Assembly (NCBI GenBank): GCA_020062805.1
Contig: JAGUVP010000061.1
Span: 1-6,731 of the forward strand
Reading direction: 5' to 3'
From: Candidatus Bipolaricaulis sp.
GTDB taxonomy: Bacteria > Bipolaricaulota > Bipolaricaulia > Bipolaricaulales > Bipolaricaulaceae
DNA: 6,731 nt
A model generated the notes under the pieces. The model had not been told where the DNA came from. It did no database searches and worked only from the letters and a program-made list of their open reading frames with translations. Below are positions 5,614 through 6,731 of the stretch, piece after piece (positions within the stretch are counted from its first letter, which is position 1; each line of letters starts with the position of its first letter). A program made the position numbers and the translations under genes.

Positions 5614-5619
5614 AGTATA
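5614..5619 (-). promoter_or_regulatory. Possible -10 box for a leaderless transcript
   Basis: Minus-strand TATACT matches TATAAT at five of six positions and ends six bases before the GTG at 5607. Transcription would then begin at or next to the start codon, as in leaderless mRNAs. It lies in the 19-base rarA-moaD gap. No convincing -35 box is found 16-18 bases upstream. Confidence 0.35.
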
Positions 5620-5626
5620 GGCGAAC

Positions 5627-6731
5627 CTACGCCCCCGTCCCGGGCTTGGCCCGGCTGCGGATGAGCGCCCGCAGCGCCTGGAGCCGTTTCGTGATCCGCC
5701 CCTCCCATCCCGCGTCCTTCGGGCGGTAGTACTCCCGATCCCGTAACCCCTCAGGCAGACTGGGCATCGGGGCCACCCGTTCCGGCTCGTCGTGGGCGTA
5801 TCGGTACCCACTCCCGTAGCCAAGTCCCTTCATCGTGTCCGTGACCGGATTGCAGAGGTGCAGTGGCACCGGCTCGTTGACCGTCTTCTCGACGTCGCGT
5901 TTCACCTCGCCGTGGGCGAGATAGAGGGCGTTCGACTTCGGGGCCAGCGCGAGGTAGGCCGCGGCTTGAACGATCGCCAATGCGCACTCCGGCATCCCCA
6001 CCTGCTCCACGGCCTGGGCTGCCGCCACGGTGAGGGGCAGGGCATCGGGGTCTGCCAGCCCTACGTCCTCGCTCGCCATCCGCACCAGGCGCCGGGCGAC
6101 GTACCGCGGGTCCTCCCCGGACTCGAGCATTCGCACCAGCCAGTACAGGGTCGCGTCCACATCGGAGTTGCGGACCGACTTGTGGAGCGCTGAGATGAGG
6201 TTGTAGTGCTCTTCTCCCGCCCGGTCGTAGCGAGGAGCCTTCTTACCCACCGCCTCCGCCACCTGGGTGAGCGAGAGATCTCCTTGGCCGAGTGCCCCCA
6301 CCGCCGTCTCCAGAGCGGTGAGAAGCCGCCGCGCATCTCCGTCGGCGTGGAGGATGAGGAATTCGGCTGCTTCAGACTGGAGCGTGACCTCCCCGCGGCA
6401 TCCCCGTTCATCGGCCAGCGCCCGCTGGAGAAGGAAGCGGAGGTCCTCCTCGGCGAGCGGTTCGAACACAAACAGTTGGGATCGGGAGAGGAGGGCAGAA
6501 CGAAGGGCGAACGATGGGTTCTCGGTGGTGGCGCCGATGAACAGGATCGCTCCCTCCTCCAGGAACGGCAGGAGCACGTCCTGCTGGGCGCGATTCCAGC
6601 GGTGGACCTCGTCCAGAAACAGGAGGTCTCGCTGCCCCGCCCGCTGCCACATCTCCCGCGACGACACAAGCGCCTCGCGGACCTCGGTCACCGTGGCCAG
6701 CGCTGCCGAGCGCTGGACGAACCGCGCTCCC
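5627..6731 (-). CDS. rarA: Replication-associated recombination protein RarA/MgsA, 5' end missing
   Basis: This is an AAA+ ATPase of the RarA/MgsA/WRNIP1 family, related to clamp-loader and RuvB ATPases, that acts on stalled replication forks. The frame runs open to the right edge, and the residues before the in-frame GTG at 6691 (GARFVQRSAALATVTEVREA) match the family, so that GTG is internal and the true start lies outside. About 367 residues are visible of roughly 440; Walker A is in the missing part. Seen are Walker B LLFLDEVHR (typical DEIHR), followed by WNRAQQDVLLPFLEEG, sensor 1 GATTENPSF, the arginine finger region ALLSRSQLFVFEPL and sensor 2 GDARRLL. The MgsA C-terminal tetramerisation domain includes YDRAGEEHYNLISALHKSVR, GEDPRYVARRLVRMASEDVGL and GYRYAHDEPE. 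It probably heads the leftward run, with the MoaD-like gene 19 bases downstream. Identity is secure. Confidence 0.94.
   Translation of the reverse strand, partial: GARFVQRSAALATVTEVREALVSSREMWQRAGQRDLLFLDEVHRWNRAQQDVLLPFLEEGAILFIGATTENPSFALRSALLSRSQLFVFEPLAEEDLRFLLQRALADERGCRGEVTLQSEAAEFLILHADGDARRLLTALETAVGALGQGDLSLTQVAEAVGKKAPRYDRAGEEHYNLISALHKSVRNSDVDATLYWLVRMLESGEDPRYVARRLVRMASEDVGLADPDALPLTVAAAQAVEQVGMPECALAIVQAAAYLALAPKSNALYLAHGEVKRDVEKTVNEPVPLHLCNPVTDTMKGLGYGSGYRYAHDEPERVAPMPSLPEGLRDREYYRPKDAGWEGRITKRLQALRALIRSRAKPGTGA

Noticed and set aside
5608..5823. Upstream extension of the MoaD-like frame to 5823
   Set aside because: It overlaps the rarA 3' end, is Arg/Gly/Ser-rich, and the MoaD homology begins exactly at GTG 5607.
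6689..6691. GTG at 6691 as the rarA start
   Set aside because: The in-frame residues before it (GARFVQRSA) match RarA proteins, so the gene continues beyond the window.
1..6731. CRISPR array, insertion sequence, tRNA, phage or defence genes
   Set aside because: No regularly spaced repeats, transposase motifs, tRNA-like folds or known defence domains were seen on either strand.

Overview
The window is a densely coded, GC-rich stretch (by eye above 60% GC) of an ordinary bacterial chromosome. It holds eight genes, two of them cut by the window edges, and no stretch over about 80 bases without a gene. All products are housekeeping or metabolic types. I see no mobile element, CRISPR array, tRNA, rRNA, phage gene or toxin-antitoxin pair. 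The genes are bacterial (RnpA, GreA, RarA), so archaea are excluded. The LysN-like aminotransferase resembles the Thermus 2-aminoadipate enzyme, and GTG starts are used freely. A deep-branching, possibly thermophilic or anaerobic lineage would fit (Thermus/Deinococcus-like, or candidate phyla such as Bipolaricaulota), but this placement is a guess.

Left block, plus strand (1-4106): the 3' part of rnpA (RNase P protein), greA (transcript cleavage factor), lysS (lysyl-tRNA synthetase), a PAP2-family membrane phosphatase and a class I/II PLP aminotransferase close to LysN. rnpA overlaps greA by 53 bases, the lysS stop and the phosphatase start share ATGA, and the aminotransferase follows 17 bases later. 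This tight packing suggests one operon or two joined ones. The 74-base greA-lysS gap contains a short GC hairpin just before the lysS ribosome binding site. The first three genes link RNA processing, transcription and translation. The last two (membrane lipid phosphatase and amino-acid transamination) look added on.

Right block, minus strand (6731 down to 4150): rarA/mgsA (AAA+ replication-fork maintenance ATPase, 5' end outside the window), a 92-residue MoaD/ThiS-type sulfur-carrier protein ending in Gly-Gly, and a MalK/UgpC-type sugar ABC transporter ATPase with no permease genes beside it. The two blocks converge at about 4107-4169, where a bulged hairpin probably ends transcription of the plus-strand block.

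Nothing here amounts to a clearly new biological system. The most interesting details are the long rnpA-greA overlap, a two-glycine insertion at the catalytic tip of GreA, a possible leaderless start for the MoaD-like gene, and the unlinked ATPase and sulfur carrier.
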